Shown here piece after piece: positions 1-8,317 of a DNA stretch of 64,000 bases. The translations under genes and the position numbers were made by a program. How positions within the stretch are numbered: the stretch's first letter is position 1; every line of letters begins with the position of its first letter. The stretch is from Dyadobacter flavalbus (lineage in GTDB: Bacteria; Bacteroidota; Bacteroidia; Cytophagales; Spirosomataceae), in NCBI RefSeq assembly GCF_006149045.1, contig NZ_VBSN01000038.1, positions 678,119 to 742,118 of the forward strand, read 5' to 3'. The notes below the pieces were generated by a model. That model was not told the origin of the DNA, made no database searches, and worked only from the letters and a program-made list of their open reading frames with translations.

Positions 1-1059
1 TTTAAGCCCGCCTTCCGGAGTTATCTTGTTGGTGTCCAGATTGATCATTCCGCCGTTGGAGTAATAGTATTCCTTTACACCGCCTGCCTCATTGTTGAAC
101 CGGGACGAATAAATGACCTGAAATCCTTTGTCCTTATTGTCAAACGGGCCGTACTCGAAAGCGGCGCTGAATGTGTCCACATTGGTACGGCCATCTTTCC
201 AGGTGTAAATGCCACCGTTGGCAACGACGTTTCGCGGCGCATCCAGACCAGAAAACCAGTGAACGGTATCAATCTGGTGTGCCATCCATTGTCCGGGAAT
301 GCCGGAAGAATACGGATAAAACAGGCGGAATTCAAGATAGTAACGCGGGTTCCATTCCACTTTCGGGCGGTTCATCAGAAAACGGTCCCAATCCGTATCT
401 TCTTTTCTGATCTGTGATACCAGTTCCTGACGTCTCCACCGGCCGGGCTGATTGACGTTCCACGTCATTTCAACCGTCGTAATATCACCGAATTTACCCG
501 ATTTAATATATTCGTATGCAGCCCAGTAATTGGGTGCGCTTCTTCGCTGCGATCCGACCTGAACAATCTGCTTGGAATTTTCCACAGCCCGCAATGCTAC
601 TTTGGCATCTTCCAGTGTTTCAGCAAAAGGCTTTTCAACATACACGTCACGACCGGATTTTACGGCTTCGGCACAATGCAGCGCGTGCTGAAAATCAGCC
701 GTACTGATAATCACGGCGTCCACATCTTTCCGGCCAAGCAGTTCTTCATTATTCCGCGCTCTTACAAATTCACCCGAAGCATAGCTTTTGCCTTTCATAA
801 AAGCCTCTGCTTCGTCGCGGCGGCGGTTCCACAAGTCGGAAACACCCATAAACTCAAAGTTCATATCCTTGGCATGATCTGAAAAACTGGGCGCAAGCGA
901 ACTGCGGAAACGGTCTGAAAAACCGATGATGCCCACTCTTACCTTGTCATTTGCACCAAGTATACGACGGTAACTCGCAGCTCCGAAAGCATTGGAACCT
1001 GCGGCAATCCCGGCAGAAGCCAAAGCTGTTTTTTTTATGAAATCCCTCCTGCTGTTCAT
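1..1059 (-). CDS. Gfo/Idh/MocA family oxidoreductase, C-terminus cut by window start
   Basis: This is an NAD(P)-dependent sugar dehydrogenase-like protein with 353 codons visible; the stop lies beyond base 1. The start ATG at 1059 opens a Tat-type leader (MNSRRDFIKK followed by an Ala/Gly-rich stretch), so export is likely. A Rossmann GIIG motif follows near residue 45. The family's EKP motif (VYVEKPF) is visible in the middle, and a WMAHQIDTVHW stretch fits the substrate/catalytic region. In known family members this fold oxidises a sugar hydroxyl, often at C3. The next two genes on the same strand, a DUF1080 protein and a TIM-barrel isomerase, are frequent partners of such enzymes, which suggests oxidative glycoside breakdown (inference). 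Family assignment is firm; substrate is unknown. Confidence 0.9.
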   Translation of the reverse strand, partial: MNSRRDFIKKTALASAGIAAGSNAFGAASYRRILGANDKVRVGIIGFSDRFRSSLAPSFSDHAKDMNFEFMGVSDLWNRRRDEAEAFMKGKSYASGEFVRARNNEELLGRKDVDAVIISTADFQHALHCAEAVKSGRDVYVEKPFAETLEDAKVALRAVENSKQIVQVGSQRRSAPNYWAAYEYIKSGKFGDITTVEMTWNVNQPGRWRRQELVSQIRKEDTDWDRFLMNRPKVEWNPRYYLEFRLFYPYSSGIPGQWMAHQIDTVHWFSGLDAPRNVVANGGIYTWKDGRTNVDTFSAAFEYGPFDNKDKGFQVIYSSRFNNEAGGVKEYYYSNGGMINLDTNKITPEGGLK

Positions 1060-1104
1060 AGATATTGTCTGTAAAAAATGTTGATACGGGTTATTAGAAT
1101 TTAC

Positions 1105-1157
1105 GGCTGTCAGCTGTTGGCTGTCAGCTGTTGGCTATTGGCTGTTGGCTGTTGGCT
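1105..1157. repeat. short tandem repeat of a GGCTGTTGGCT-like unit
   Basis: About 53 bases consist of imperfect 7-mers built on GGCTGTT or GGCTGTC/AGCTGTT units in the gap between the Gfo/Idh/MocA gene and the DUF1080 gene. It does not encode a plausible protein and lies just upstream of the oxidoreductase start. Similar but isolated AACAGCT-type words occur in the gaps near 15310 and 19890, so the unit may be a dispersed intergenic repeat of this genome. That last point is inference from a few short matches. Confidence 0.7.
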
Positions 1158-1290
1158 AAAATAAATAGCTCGTTTGTATAAATTTATATTAACTTATAAC
1201 TAGGACTGATTTAAACAGTGACCCAATTTTATTCACTTGAAAATAGGTTTCTGATCGGGTTTTCGTTTAAAAGCACTTTTTGGTTCCGGC

Positions 1291-2655
1291 CTAATCAATT
1301 TCCTTGATCCGGAGGCTGCGGAAAGAAACGTTGTCGCCATGATCCTGCAAAAGCAGATTGCCTTTCTGCGAGAGACCGAACCCTTCAAAATTCTTGAATT
1401 TGGAATCTGCAACAAAATCCTTGAATTGCTGCGAACCACGAACGTATTCGACAACTTTGTACCCGTTCAGGAAATGCTGAACAGTGCCATCTTTCTGTAC
1501 TACAATTCTTCCCTGATTCCACTCCCCTATTTTTTTTACGGCATTTCTCGGGCGGTCAGCGGGAATGACGTCATAAAAAGAGGCAATCGTACGGTTTCCG
1601 TTTTTGCCCAGTTTGGCATCCGGATGTTTTTCATCATCAAGCACCTGATATTCACAGCCGATGCCCGATTTTCCGCCGGAGCTGAACTTCTGATCCACAA
1701 AGTATTTCACGCCGCTGTTTGCGCCTTCTGTCAGTTTGAAATCAAAAGTAAATTCAAAAGCGGGACCGTACAGTTTTTTGGTAATAATATCATTACCCGT
1801 TTCAGAACCGTCTGATTTGGAAATGGTTATTGTTCCGTCATTGTAACTCCACCGCTTGGACGGGAAATCATTTCCGCCGTATGACTTCCACTGATCCGCG
1901 GATTTTCCATCATAAAGCAGCGACCAGCCCTGTGCTTTTTCTGCTGCGGTCAAGGAATTCGGAACAAGGTTAACGATGCGGATATTGGCAGCAGGGCTTG
2001 GTTTCAGGTTACTGGTCTGAATGCGTACATTTTTCCAGCTAACCTGCGTGCCTTCCAGATCTTTACTGCCGATTGCATGTACCTGCAGACAAATAAACCC
2101 GCTCGGCGTCATATCGTCAATGACATGCGCCACCGGAACGCCGTTCAGAAAGGTACGGATCGAGTTGCCGATGGCTTCAATGCGGTATTTGTTCCATTCA
2201 TCTTTTTTAAAAGCCTTTTTTGCCGTTGGGTTCAGATCCAGCGGGTACAGCCAGCCGCGCCGCGCTTCGTCGTAAATTCCCGCGGAATATGCGCGGTCGC
2301 TCGGATCGATTTCGACCTGATAACCATGCACGCGGCCATTCTGGTATTCCGGCGTAGACAAGCTGCGGATCTGAATGCCGGAGTTGAGTTTGTTATCCAC
2401 TTTTACGTCACATTCCAGGATAAAATCGCCGTAGTTCTTCTCGGTAGTCAGAAACGAATTGGGTGTATCCATGACGGAAGTACCGACAATGGTGCCGTCC
2501 TTTACTTCATATTTTGCTTTGCCGTTCAGCTGTTTCCATCCGGTGAGGTCTTTACCGTTAAAAAGATTTTCCCAGCCGTCTCCGGATTTCTGGGCAATGA
2601 CTGCATGAAAGGATAACAGCAGAAAAAGGCAAATAGAAATTTTAAAATGATTCAT
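1291..2655 (-). CDS. secreted protein with two DUF1080 (3-keto-disaccharide hydrolase) domains
   Basis: The protein is about 454 residues from the ATG at 2655. That start is chosen because it directly opens a hydrophobic signal peptide (MNHFKISICLFLLL, with a likely cleavage after AVIAQ); an upstream in-frame start at 2709 would put 18 extra residues before it. Two copies of the DUF1080 jelly-roll domain (PF06439) follow: the first begins GWENLFNGKDLTGW, the second begins GWSLLYDGKSADQW at roughly residue 245. Family members act on 3-keto-glycosides, by hydrolysis or by lyase chemistry, after a dehydrogenase has oxidised C3. The neighbouring oxidoreductase and TIM-barrel isomerase fit that scheme. 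Cell envelope or periplasmic location is likely. Confidence 0.88.
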   Translation of the reverse strand: MNHFKISICLFLLLSFHAVIAQKSGDGWENLFNGKDLTGWKQLNGKAKYEVKDGTIVGTSVMDTPNSFLTTEKNYGDFILECDVKVDNKLNSGIQIRSLSTPEYQNGRVHGYQVEIDPSDRAYSAGIYDEARRGWLYPLDLNPTAKKAFKKDEWNKYRIEAIGNSIRTFLNGVPVAHVIDDMTPSGFICLQVHAIGSKDLEGTQVSWKNVRIQTSNLKPSPAANIRIVNLVPNSLTAAEKAQGWSLLYDGKSADQWKSYGGNDFPSKRWSYNDGTITISKSDGSETGNDIITKKLYGPAFEFTFDFKLTEGANSGVKYFVDQKFSSGGKSGIGCEYQVLDDEKHPDAKLGKNGNRTIASFYDVIPADRPRNAVKKIGEWNQGRIVVQKDGTVQHFLNGYKVVEYVRGSQQFKDFVADSKFKNFEGFGLSQKGNLLLQDHGDNVSFRSLRIKEID

Positions 2656-2860
2656 TGTAATAGAAAACTGATTGATGTAACTGAACCCGGAAATGAATGA
2701 CTGAAGCACAATAAATGGCTTGTTATCAATATAACGAAGTATTGCTGCAAATACCCCTACAAATTCATTGCTTACCCTTTAATATGAACTTGCTTTCCGG
2801 CCCTATGGACTGAAAGTTAACGACTTGAAGATTATTAAATTTTAATTTGAACCCGGACGT

Positions 2861-3775
2861 TTACAGCGGATACTTCAAGACTTCGGTAATATATTTCTTG
2901 TTGATCTCGGCGCAGGCAAGCGGGGACTTTTCAGGATCGGGAACGCCGTCCAGCTCCACAACGGCCCAGCCTTTGAACCTGATCTTGTCCAGTGCTGCAA
3001 AAACCGCAGGCACATTCACACGGCCTTCGCCGAGCTCGACAAACTTGTAACCGTTTTTGGTATCGGCCGGTTTTGTATCTTTTAAATGGAGTGAATGAAT
3101 GATATTTTTATACCTGATAACTGCATCTTCAGGCTCGCCCCCGCCCTGCTTGTAATGTGCAATATCCAGCAGCAGCTTCGTATAGCGCGGGTCCAGCGCC
3201 TGTACAATGGTGTCCACTTCTTCCGGTGTTTCTCCAAGCTGATGCATATGATTGTGATATACAGCCTGTACGCCCAGATCGGCCGTCTGCTTGCCGATTT
3301 CATTCATGACCTCAGCCAGCTTCATAAGTTCTTCCACGGATGGAGCACGGTCTTTTGGCCGCAGGCTGTTCGTCAGCTGCAATGCATTTCCGCCGAGTGC
3401 TTTTACAAAACTGGCATGCGCCACGTGCGTATCAATTGTACTTTCCCGCTTTGCAGGATCGATTTCTACGTTCCCGCTGGAAAACATGCAAAGGGTTAGG
3501 TTGTTTTTTACAAGCGAATCTTTCAGTTCCGAAACACGGTTCCGGTATGGCCCGAACGTATTTGCCCGCAGCTGGACGCCCCTGAAACCGAGTGCAGCCA
3601 GATCACTGATGGCCTGTTCATCCTTTCCGCCCCATGTTATCGCCGAGTAACCAATTCTGACATCGCCTTTTTTGCCGGTACCCGCCTGTAAATCGGAAAA
3701 AGCAAGCAATGCAGCAGTTCCCAGGGAAACATTTTTCAGAAAATTTCTTCTTGTCGTTTCAGTACTTGTCTTCAT
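2861..3775 (-). CDS. sugar phosphate isomerase/epimerase family protein (xylose-isomerase-like TIM barrel)
   Basis: This 304-residue protein starts with a Tat-like leader (RRNFLKNVSLGTAALLAFS) and so is probably exported. The rest is an AP-endonuclease-2/xylose-isomerase-like TIM barrel: IGYSAITWGG at the first strand, the YHNHMHQ strand, LLLDIAH, and a C-terminal VELDGVPDPEKSP segment, which carry the usual His/Asp/Glu metal ligands. Length is typical of the family. It is the first of three same-strand genes with the DUF1080 and Gfo/Idh/MocA genes. Characterised relatives next to such genes hydrate or isomerise keto-sugar intermediates; the exact reaction here is not shown by the sequence. 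Confidence 0.88.
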   Translation of the reverse strand: MKTSTETTRRNFLKNVSLGTAALLAFSDLQAGTGKKGDVRIGYSAITWGGKDEQAISDLAALGFRGVQLRANTFGPYRNRVSELKDSLVKNNLTLCMFSSGNVEIDPAKRESTIDTHVAHASFVKALGGNALQLTNSLRPKDRAPSVEELMKLAEVMNEIGKQTADLGVQAVYHNHMHQLGETPEEVDTIVQALDPRYTKLLLDIAHYKQGGGEPEDAVIRYKNIIHSLHLKDTKPADTKNGYKFVELGEGRVNVPAVFAALDKIRFKGWAVVELDGVPDPEKSPLACAEINKKYITEVLKYPL

Positions 3776-3844
3776 AGGATTTTCAGGGTTTCGGAACGGG
3801 CTTTCGCGTGCGGGAATTTAGGCAAGCAATTAAACCTGAGGAAC

Positions 3845-4231
3845 TTAAAGGCTATTGAAAATGAAATAAATTAAAAAAAAAAGGAAAGTAGCCGACATGA
3901 TGATCAGGATAATCTGCCGCAGGACATGACCGTTTCCGTTCGGTTTGGAAGAAGGTGCTTTGGGCTCGCGGTCAGACATAATATCGAGTGAATTCCGTAT
4001 CCGGTCCCATATGGAATTGATATCCTGATTGGTCAGCGTATCCGGTTTCCAGTCCGAGGCAGTCAGAACCAGTTCACGCGCTTTGTCAACCGTTTCTTTC
4101 ATAGCCGGATATTTCAGTATCCAGTTTTCCCAGAAAGAACGGATCGGCGGGTCATCAGGAAACCGAACCCACCTGATAAACAGGTTTTCCATCGCTAGCT
4201 CCTCAGCCGATAACTCTGAAAACGGTTTCAT
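3845..4231 (-). CDS. short FecR-type anti-sigma protein (N-terminal domain plus one membrane helix only)
   Basis: This 128-residue protein resembles the cytoplasmic N-terminus of FecR/anti-sigma proteins of Bacteroidota: a helix with FIRWVRFPDDPPIRSFWENW, then a KARELVLTASDW segment. A polar linker and a single hydrophobic helix at the very C-terminus (about residues 105-127) follow. The normal periplasmic FecR and DUF4974 domains are absent; the stop comes right after the membrane helix. It is divergent from the ECF sigma factor gene at 4582, the usual partner of such proteins. Either it is a natural minimal anti-sigma factor or the truncated remnant of a full-length one. Family relation is inferred from motif likeness. 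Confidence 0.65.
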   Translation of the reverse strand: MKPFSELSAEELAMENLFIRWVRFPDDPPIRSFWENWILKYPAMKETVDKARELVLTASDWKPDTLTNQDINSIWDRIRNSLDIMSDREPKAPSSKPNGNGHVLRQIILIIMSATFLFFLIYFIFNSL

Positions 4232-4581
4232 TTTTGTGGCGTGTAAAAATTAGATTATCCTTTGGTACTGATCAGACCTTTCATTTAAAAAAGAAAGCAG
4301 ATACCGGTTTATACTCTTTTCATAAACCTTATGCCAACTGAAAATCCATATTCCTGATGTTACATCTGCACGGTAAACAGCGGTTATTTTCCCGTTTGAT
4401 GTACATGCAGGTCCGTAAAATGCTATTCGCTGAAAATCACTGCCTGACCGAAGGATAATCAAGATATTCCATTTACACGCTACAAGTGCCGATGGAAATC
4501 TTGGTATTGAGGTTGTTTAAGCATTTGAATACTTTCGCAAAACACACTATACCATTGCTGACTTTGTATAATTATTCAGAA
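4232..4581. other. divergent intergenic region between anti-sigma-like gene and sigma factor gene
   Basis: This 350-base stretch separates two divergent genes and should hold both promoters. I see no convincing gene; the 70-residue minus-strand reading frame inside it has no family likeness. An in-frame upstream ATG at 4486 would lengthen the sigma factor by 32 residues that do not resemble the family, so I treat that part as non-coding. No exact TAnnTTTG element was found at a convincing position. Confidence 0.5.
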
Positions 4582-5133
4582 ATGCCTGAGGATGAATTAT
4601 TGTCTTTACTTATTGAAGGCAACAGACCGGCATTCAGACAACTTTATCTTGACTATTACCGTAAAATTTTCGCTTATGCATTCAAGTTTACCAAGTCCGT
4701 TGAACTTTCCCAAGATATTACACAGGAAGTATTCCTTAAAGTGTGGGAAAAAAGGGAAAACCTGAGGAACATCAAATATTTCAAAGCGTACCTGTATGCA
4801 GTCTGTAAAAACATAACCCTGAACGTGCTTACCCGCGCCGCAAGAGAAATCAAGATCAAAAGCCTGATTCTTACCGGTTGCGAGAAATTTCATGTAGATA
4901 CCGAAACTACGTTCCAGAATGAGGAATATGACACGCTGCTGAACAAGGCCATCCAGCAACTTCCGTCACAGCGGAAACTGATTTATACACTGATCAAGAC
5001 AGAAGGCAAAAGTTATGATGAAGTAGCCGATCAGCTTGGAATTACAACAGGAACCATTAACGACCACATTGTCAAGGCTACACGGTCTATCAAAGAATAT
5101 TTGTTATGGTATAATATTACGCTCACTATATAA
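4582..5133 (+). CDS. ECF-type RNA polymerase sigma factor
   Basis: From the ATG at 4582 the protein has 183 residues, the normal size for a Bacteroidota ECF sigma factor. Region 2 is clear (FRQLYLDYYRKIFAYAFKFTKS, with the DITQEVFLKVW helix), followed by YFKAYLYAVCKN. Region 4 with its helix-turn-helix is seen in LPSQRKLIYTLIKTEGKSYDEVADQLGITTGTINDHIVKA. The 4582 start is preferred over 4486 because the family begins at the MPEDELLSLLIEG helix. It would redirect RNA polymerase to a small regulon. No SusC/SusD pair lies next to it, so its target genes are elsewhere. It is flanked by two short FecR-like proteins that are its likely regulators. Confidence 0.92.
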   Translation: MPEDELLSLLIEGNRPAFRQLYLDYYRKIFAYAFKFTKSVELSQDITQEVFLKVWEKRENLRNIKYFKAYLYAVCKNITLNVLTRAAREIKIKSLILTGCEKFHVDTETTFQNEEYDTLLNKAIQQLPSQRKLIYTLIKTEGKSYDEVADQLGITTGTINDHIVKATRSIKEYLLWYNITLTI

Positions 5134-5187
5134 TAATGGAAGTTTATCACGAAAACATATTCAGGAATTTCACCCCTTATATCAGTT

Positions 5188-5472
5188 ATGTACCCAAAAG
5201 CAACCCAAATTGAAATAGAAACGGTAAGAATCCTGTTCCGCAGGTTTATCCGCAACAGATGCAGCCAGAAAGAGATTGCGCAGGCGCTCGTTTTTCTTCA
5301 AAGCGCCGAAGGCCGCGAAATGTATGCCGAGCTGATGGATCAGGAATTCATGAAAAGGGAATTTGATGAAGATTGCTTCAGCAACCGGCATATCAGACGG
5401 CAGTTTGCAGCGCTGGAAAGGAAAATTGATAAAACTGCGCGCGAATCCTATGTAAACACAGGCCTCAATTAA
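5188..5472 (+). CDS. small protein resembling the N-terminal part of FecR-type anti-sigma factors
   Basis: This 94-residue reading frame starts 54 bases after the sigma factor stop on the same strand. Its segment FRRFIRNRCSQKEIAQALVFLQSAEGREMYAEL resembles the first helices of FecR-family proteins of Cytophagales (a helix, then a C-x-E-E-like turn and an aliphatic helix). There is no membrane helix and no FecR domain. It could be a soluble anti-sigma factor or the relic of a longer gene. The position directly behind a sigma factor gene supports a regulatory role. Recognition rests on motif resemblance only. Confidence 0.6.
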   Translation: MYPKATQIEIETVRILFRRFIRNRCSQKEIAQALVFLQSAEGREMYAELMDQEFMKREFDEDCFSNRHIRRQFAALERKIDKTARESYVNTGLN

Positions 5473-5515
5473 CTGATGCGCTGACAAACCACCATCTTTT
5501 TATATCGTTTTTGCT

Positions 5516-5523
5516 TACCTTTG
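5516..5523 (+). promoter_or_regulatory. putative -7 element (TAnnTTTG) of alaS
   Basis: TACCTTTG matches the Bacteroidota -7 consensus exactly and lies 40 bases before the alaS start. A clear TTG at -33 is not visible at the expected distance, so only half of the promoter is supported. Confidence 0.45.
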
Positions 5524-5562
5524 CGGCTTATTCCGTGAAGTTTCAGTACCAAAATATATAAA

Positions 5563-8223
5563 ATGACCTCGCATCAAATACGTCAGGCTTTTCTTGATTT
5601 TTTCCGCAGCAAAGAACATTTAATCGTACCGTCGGCACCGCTTGTCGCAAAAAATGATCCAACCCTGATGTTTAATAACTCGGGAATGGCGCAGTTCAAG
5701 GACTTTTTTCTGGGAAACGGAACGCCGCCTTCACGCCGGATTGCGGATACGCAGAAATGTCTGCGTGTTTCCGGAAAGCACAACGATCTGGAGGATGTCG
5801 GCTTTGATACCTATCACCATACCATGTTCGAAATGCTGGGAAACTGGTCTTTCGGGGACTACTTTAAAAAAGAGGCCATTACATGGGCATGGGAACTGCT
5901 GACAGAAATTTACAAGTTACCGAAAGATCGATTGTACGTTTCCGTATTTGAAGGCAATTCCGCTGACGGCGTGCCGTTTGATCAGGAAGCATGGGACTTA
6001 TGGAAGCCGATTGTCGGTGAAGACCGGATTATTCTCGGAAACAAAAAGGATAATTTCTGGGAAATGGGCGACACCGGTCCCTGCGGTCCGTGCTCCGAAA
6101 TCCATGTTGATTTGCGTCCGGAAGCAGAAGTAGCCGAAATTTCCGGTAAGTCACTCGTAAACAACGATCATCCGCAGGTGGTCGAAATCTGGAACCTGGT
6201 TTTTATGCAGTTTGAACGCAAAGCCGACGGTTCGCTGATTCCGCTTCCTTCCACGCACGTGGATACCGGAATGGGCTTTGAGCGCCTTTGCATGGCCGTA
6301 CAAAATAAAACTTCCAATTACGATACGGATGTTTTTCAGAATACGATTCAGGTTCTTGAAACCTTGTCAGGAAAAAAATATGGTGCCGGAACAGAGCCGT
6401 TTGCAGATATTGCCATGCGTGTTATTTCGGATCACATCCGGGCCGTTGCTTTTGCCATTACCGACGGACAATTGCCTTCCAACGTTAAAGCGGGTTATGT
6501 AATCCGCCGTATTTTGCGTCGTGCAGTGCGTTACGGTTACTCTTATCTTGGTTTTAAGGAGCCTTTCTTTTACAAACTGGTTGCAGTGCTTGCAGATCAG
6601 TTCAAAGATGTATTTACCGAACTGAAAGCGCAGGAGGAATTTGTTACCCGTGTGATCTTGGAAGAAGAAAAAAGCTTTTTGAGAACGCTTGAATCCGGAC
6701 TGAAACGGCTGGACAATATTACTTCTTCCCTGAAACAGAAAGAAGTCAATGTCATTGCCGGCGAAGAGGTTTTCGAACTCAGCGATACGTTCGGGTTTCC
6801 TGTTGACCTTACGGCACTGATTGCACGTGAAAAAGGCTTTGAGATCGATGAAACAGGATTTCAGGATGCTTTGGCGGAACAGAAAAAACGTTCGCGTCAG
6901 GATGCAGCCAAAGAAGCTACAGACTGGATTGAGCTGAGGGAAGCGGACAAAGTGGAATTCCTTGGCTATGATTTCGAGGAAACACACAGTCATATTATCA
7001 AATACAGAAAGGTAAAAACCAAAACAGGCGAAGAGTATCATATCGTACTCGACCGTACGCCCTTCTATGCAGAAATGGGCGGTCAGATCGGCGATACGGG
7101 TGTACTTGTGCTTAATCCGACTAGCAGCAGCAATGAAGGAAAGACGATCCGGATCGTTGATACCAAGAAGGAAAATGACCTTTTTGTGCATATTTCAAGG
7201 GATAAAAACCTGGACGAAGCCTTGCAGCAGGCCGGTATCATTGTTGCACGGATTGATACAGAGCGTAGAAATAAAATAAAGGCAAATCACTCTGCAACTC
7301 ACCTGATGCTGTCGTCCATGCGGGAAATCCTCGGATCGCATATCGGACAGAAAGGTTCGTACCTGAACGATGAAGTGCTCCGCTTTGACTTTTCCCATTT
7401 TTCGAAAGTAACGGATCAGGAACTGCAGAAAATCGAAGACCGTGTAAATGAAAAAATACGCGAGGATATCGCACTGGAAGAAAGAAGGAATGTGCCGATA
7501 CAGCAGGCGCTAGATTTGGGCGCAACGGCAACTTTCGGAGAAAAATACGGCGAATTTGTACGTTTGATCATTTTTGACCCAAAATTCTCCTTTGAACTCT
7601 GCGGCGGAACGCATGTGCCTTCAACGGGTAAAATCGGTGTTTTCAAGTTTATTTCAGAAGGATCGGTTTCGGCTGGCGTAAGGCGTGTGGAGGCTGTTAC
7701 CGGCGAAAAAGCACTCGAACTGATGCGCCAGCAGGAAGAAACACTGAACAAAATCAAAGATCTTCTGAAAGGCCCGACTGATCTGGTTAAAGCCGTCGAG
7801 TCGCTGCTGGATGAACGCAATAATCTGCAGAAGCGCATTGCGGCACTGGAACTTGAAAAAATCCAGACCTTAAAAACTGGATTGCTGGCCAGACTGGAAA
7901 AACATAAAACATTCAGCCTTTTGGTCGAAAAAGTGGATGTTCCGAATGCAGAATCGCTGAAACAGCTGTCTTACGAACTTCGTGACCAGGTGGAAAACCT
8001 GATTGCTGTTTTCGGGACGGAAATTGCCGGCAAACCGCAGCTTTCCGTATTTATTGCTGAAAGTATCGTTCAGGAAACCGGACTTAATGCAGGAAAAATC
8101 GTGAAAGACCTTGCAAAGGAAATCCGCGGCGGCGGCGGCGGACAGCCTTTTTTTGCAACAGCCGGCGGTTCTGATGCAAGCGGGCTTGAACGTGCGCTGG
8201 AAAAGGCAAAAGATTTATTTTAA
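5563..8223 (+). CDS. alaS: alanine--tRNA ligase
   Basis: This cytoplasmic enzyme charges tRNA-Ala and edits mischarged Ser/Gly products. The 886-residue length is normal. The class II catalytic domain fills the N-terminal half (RQAFLDFFRSKEHLIVPSAPLV, then NNSGMAQFKDFFLG and HHTMFEMLGNWSFGDYFK). The editing domain carries the zinc ligands HSATH (H576, H580) and CGGTH (C680, H684). The C-terminal oligomerisation domain ends with the glycine-rich RGGGGGQPFFATAGG typical of AlaRS. An exact TAnnTTTG element and a strong terminator bracket the gene, so it is probably transcribed alone. Confidence 0.99.
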   Translation: MTSHQIRQAFLDFFRSKEHLIVPSAPLVAKNDPTLMFNNSGMAQFKDFFLGNGTPPSRRIADTQKCLRVSGKHNDLEDVGFDTYHHTMFEMLGNWSFGDYFKKEAITWAWELLTEIYKLPKDRLYVSVFEGNSADGVPFDQEAWDLWKPIVGEDRIILGNKKDNFWEMGDTGPCGPCSEIHVDLRPEAEVAEISGKSLVNNDHPQVVEIWNLVFMQFERKADGSLIPLPSTHVDTGMGFERLCMAVQNKTSNYDTDVFQNTIQVLETLSGKKYGAGTEPFADIAMRVISDHIRAVAFAITDGQLPSNVKAGYVIRRILRRAVRYGYSYLGFKEPFFYKLVAVLADQFKDVFTELKAQEEFVTRVILEEEKSFLRTLESGLKRLDNITSSLKQKEVNVIAGEEVFELSDTFGFPVDLTALIAREKGFEIDETGFQDALAEQKKRSRQDAAKEATDWIELREADKVEFLGYDFEETHSHIIKYRKVKTKTGEEYHIVLDRTPFYAEMGGQIGDTGVLVLNPTSSSNEGKTIRIVDTKKENDLFVHISRDKNLDEALQQAGIIVARIDTERRNKIKANHSATHLMLSSMREILGSHIGQKGSYLNDEVLRFDFSHFSKVTDQELQKIEDRVNEKIREDIALEERRNVPIQQALDLGATATFGEKYGEFVRLIIFDPKFSFELCGGTHVPSTGKIGVFKFISEGSVSAGVRRVEAVTGEKALELMRQQEETLNKIKDLLKGPTDLVKAVESLLDERNNLQKRIAALELEKIQTLKTGLLARLEKHKTFSLLVEKVDVPNAESLKQLSYELRDQVENLIAVFGTEIAGKPQLSVFIAESIVQETGLNAGKIVKDLAKEIRGGGGGQPFFATAGGSDASGLERALEKAKDLF

Positions 8224-8263
8224 GATCCTTTTAGTCTTTATATCTTTTAGTCGATCTTATATA

Positions 8264-8298
8264 AAAACGGCTGGCCCAGAATATGAGCCAGCCGTTTT
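8264..8298. terminator. bidirectional intrinsic terminator between alaS and katA
   Basis: A 12-bp perfect stem (AAAACGGCTGGC at 8264-8275 pairing with 8287-8298) has A-rich and T-rich flanks on both sides. It sits between the two convergent genes and can serve both. Confidence 0.9.
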
Positions 8299-8317
8299 TT
8301 GTACTTGTCATTTATTT

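Noticed and set aside
4250..4462. 70-residue minus-strand frame upstream of the sigma factor gene
   Set aside because: It has no family likeness, sits in the divergent promoter gap and its composition is not coding-like.
6367..7191. 274-residue minus-strand frame inside alaS
   Set aside because: It is a shadow of alaS: rich in Phe, Cys and Arg, no start signal, no motif, and alaS on the other strand is certain.
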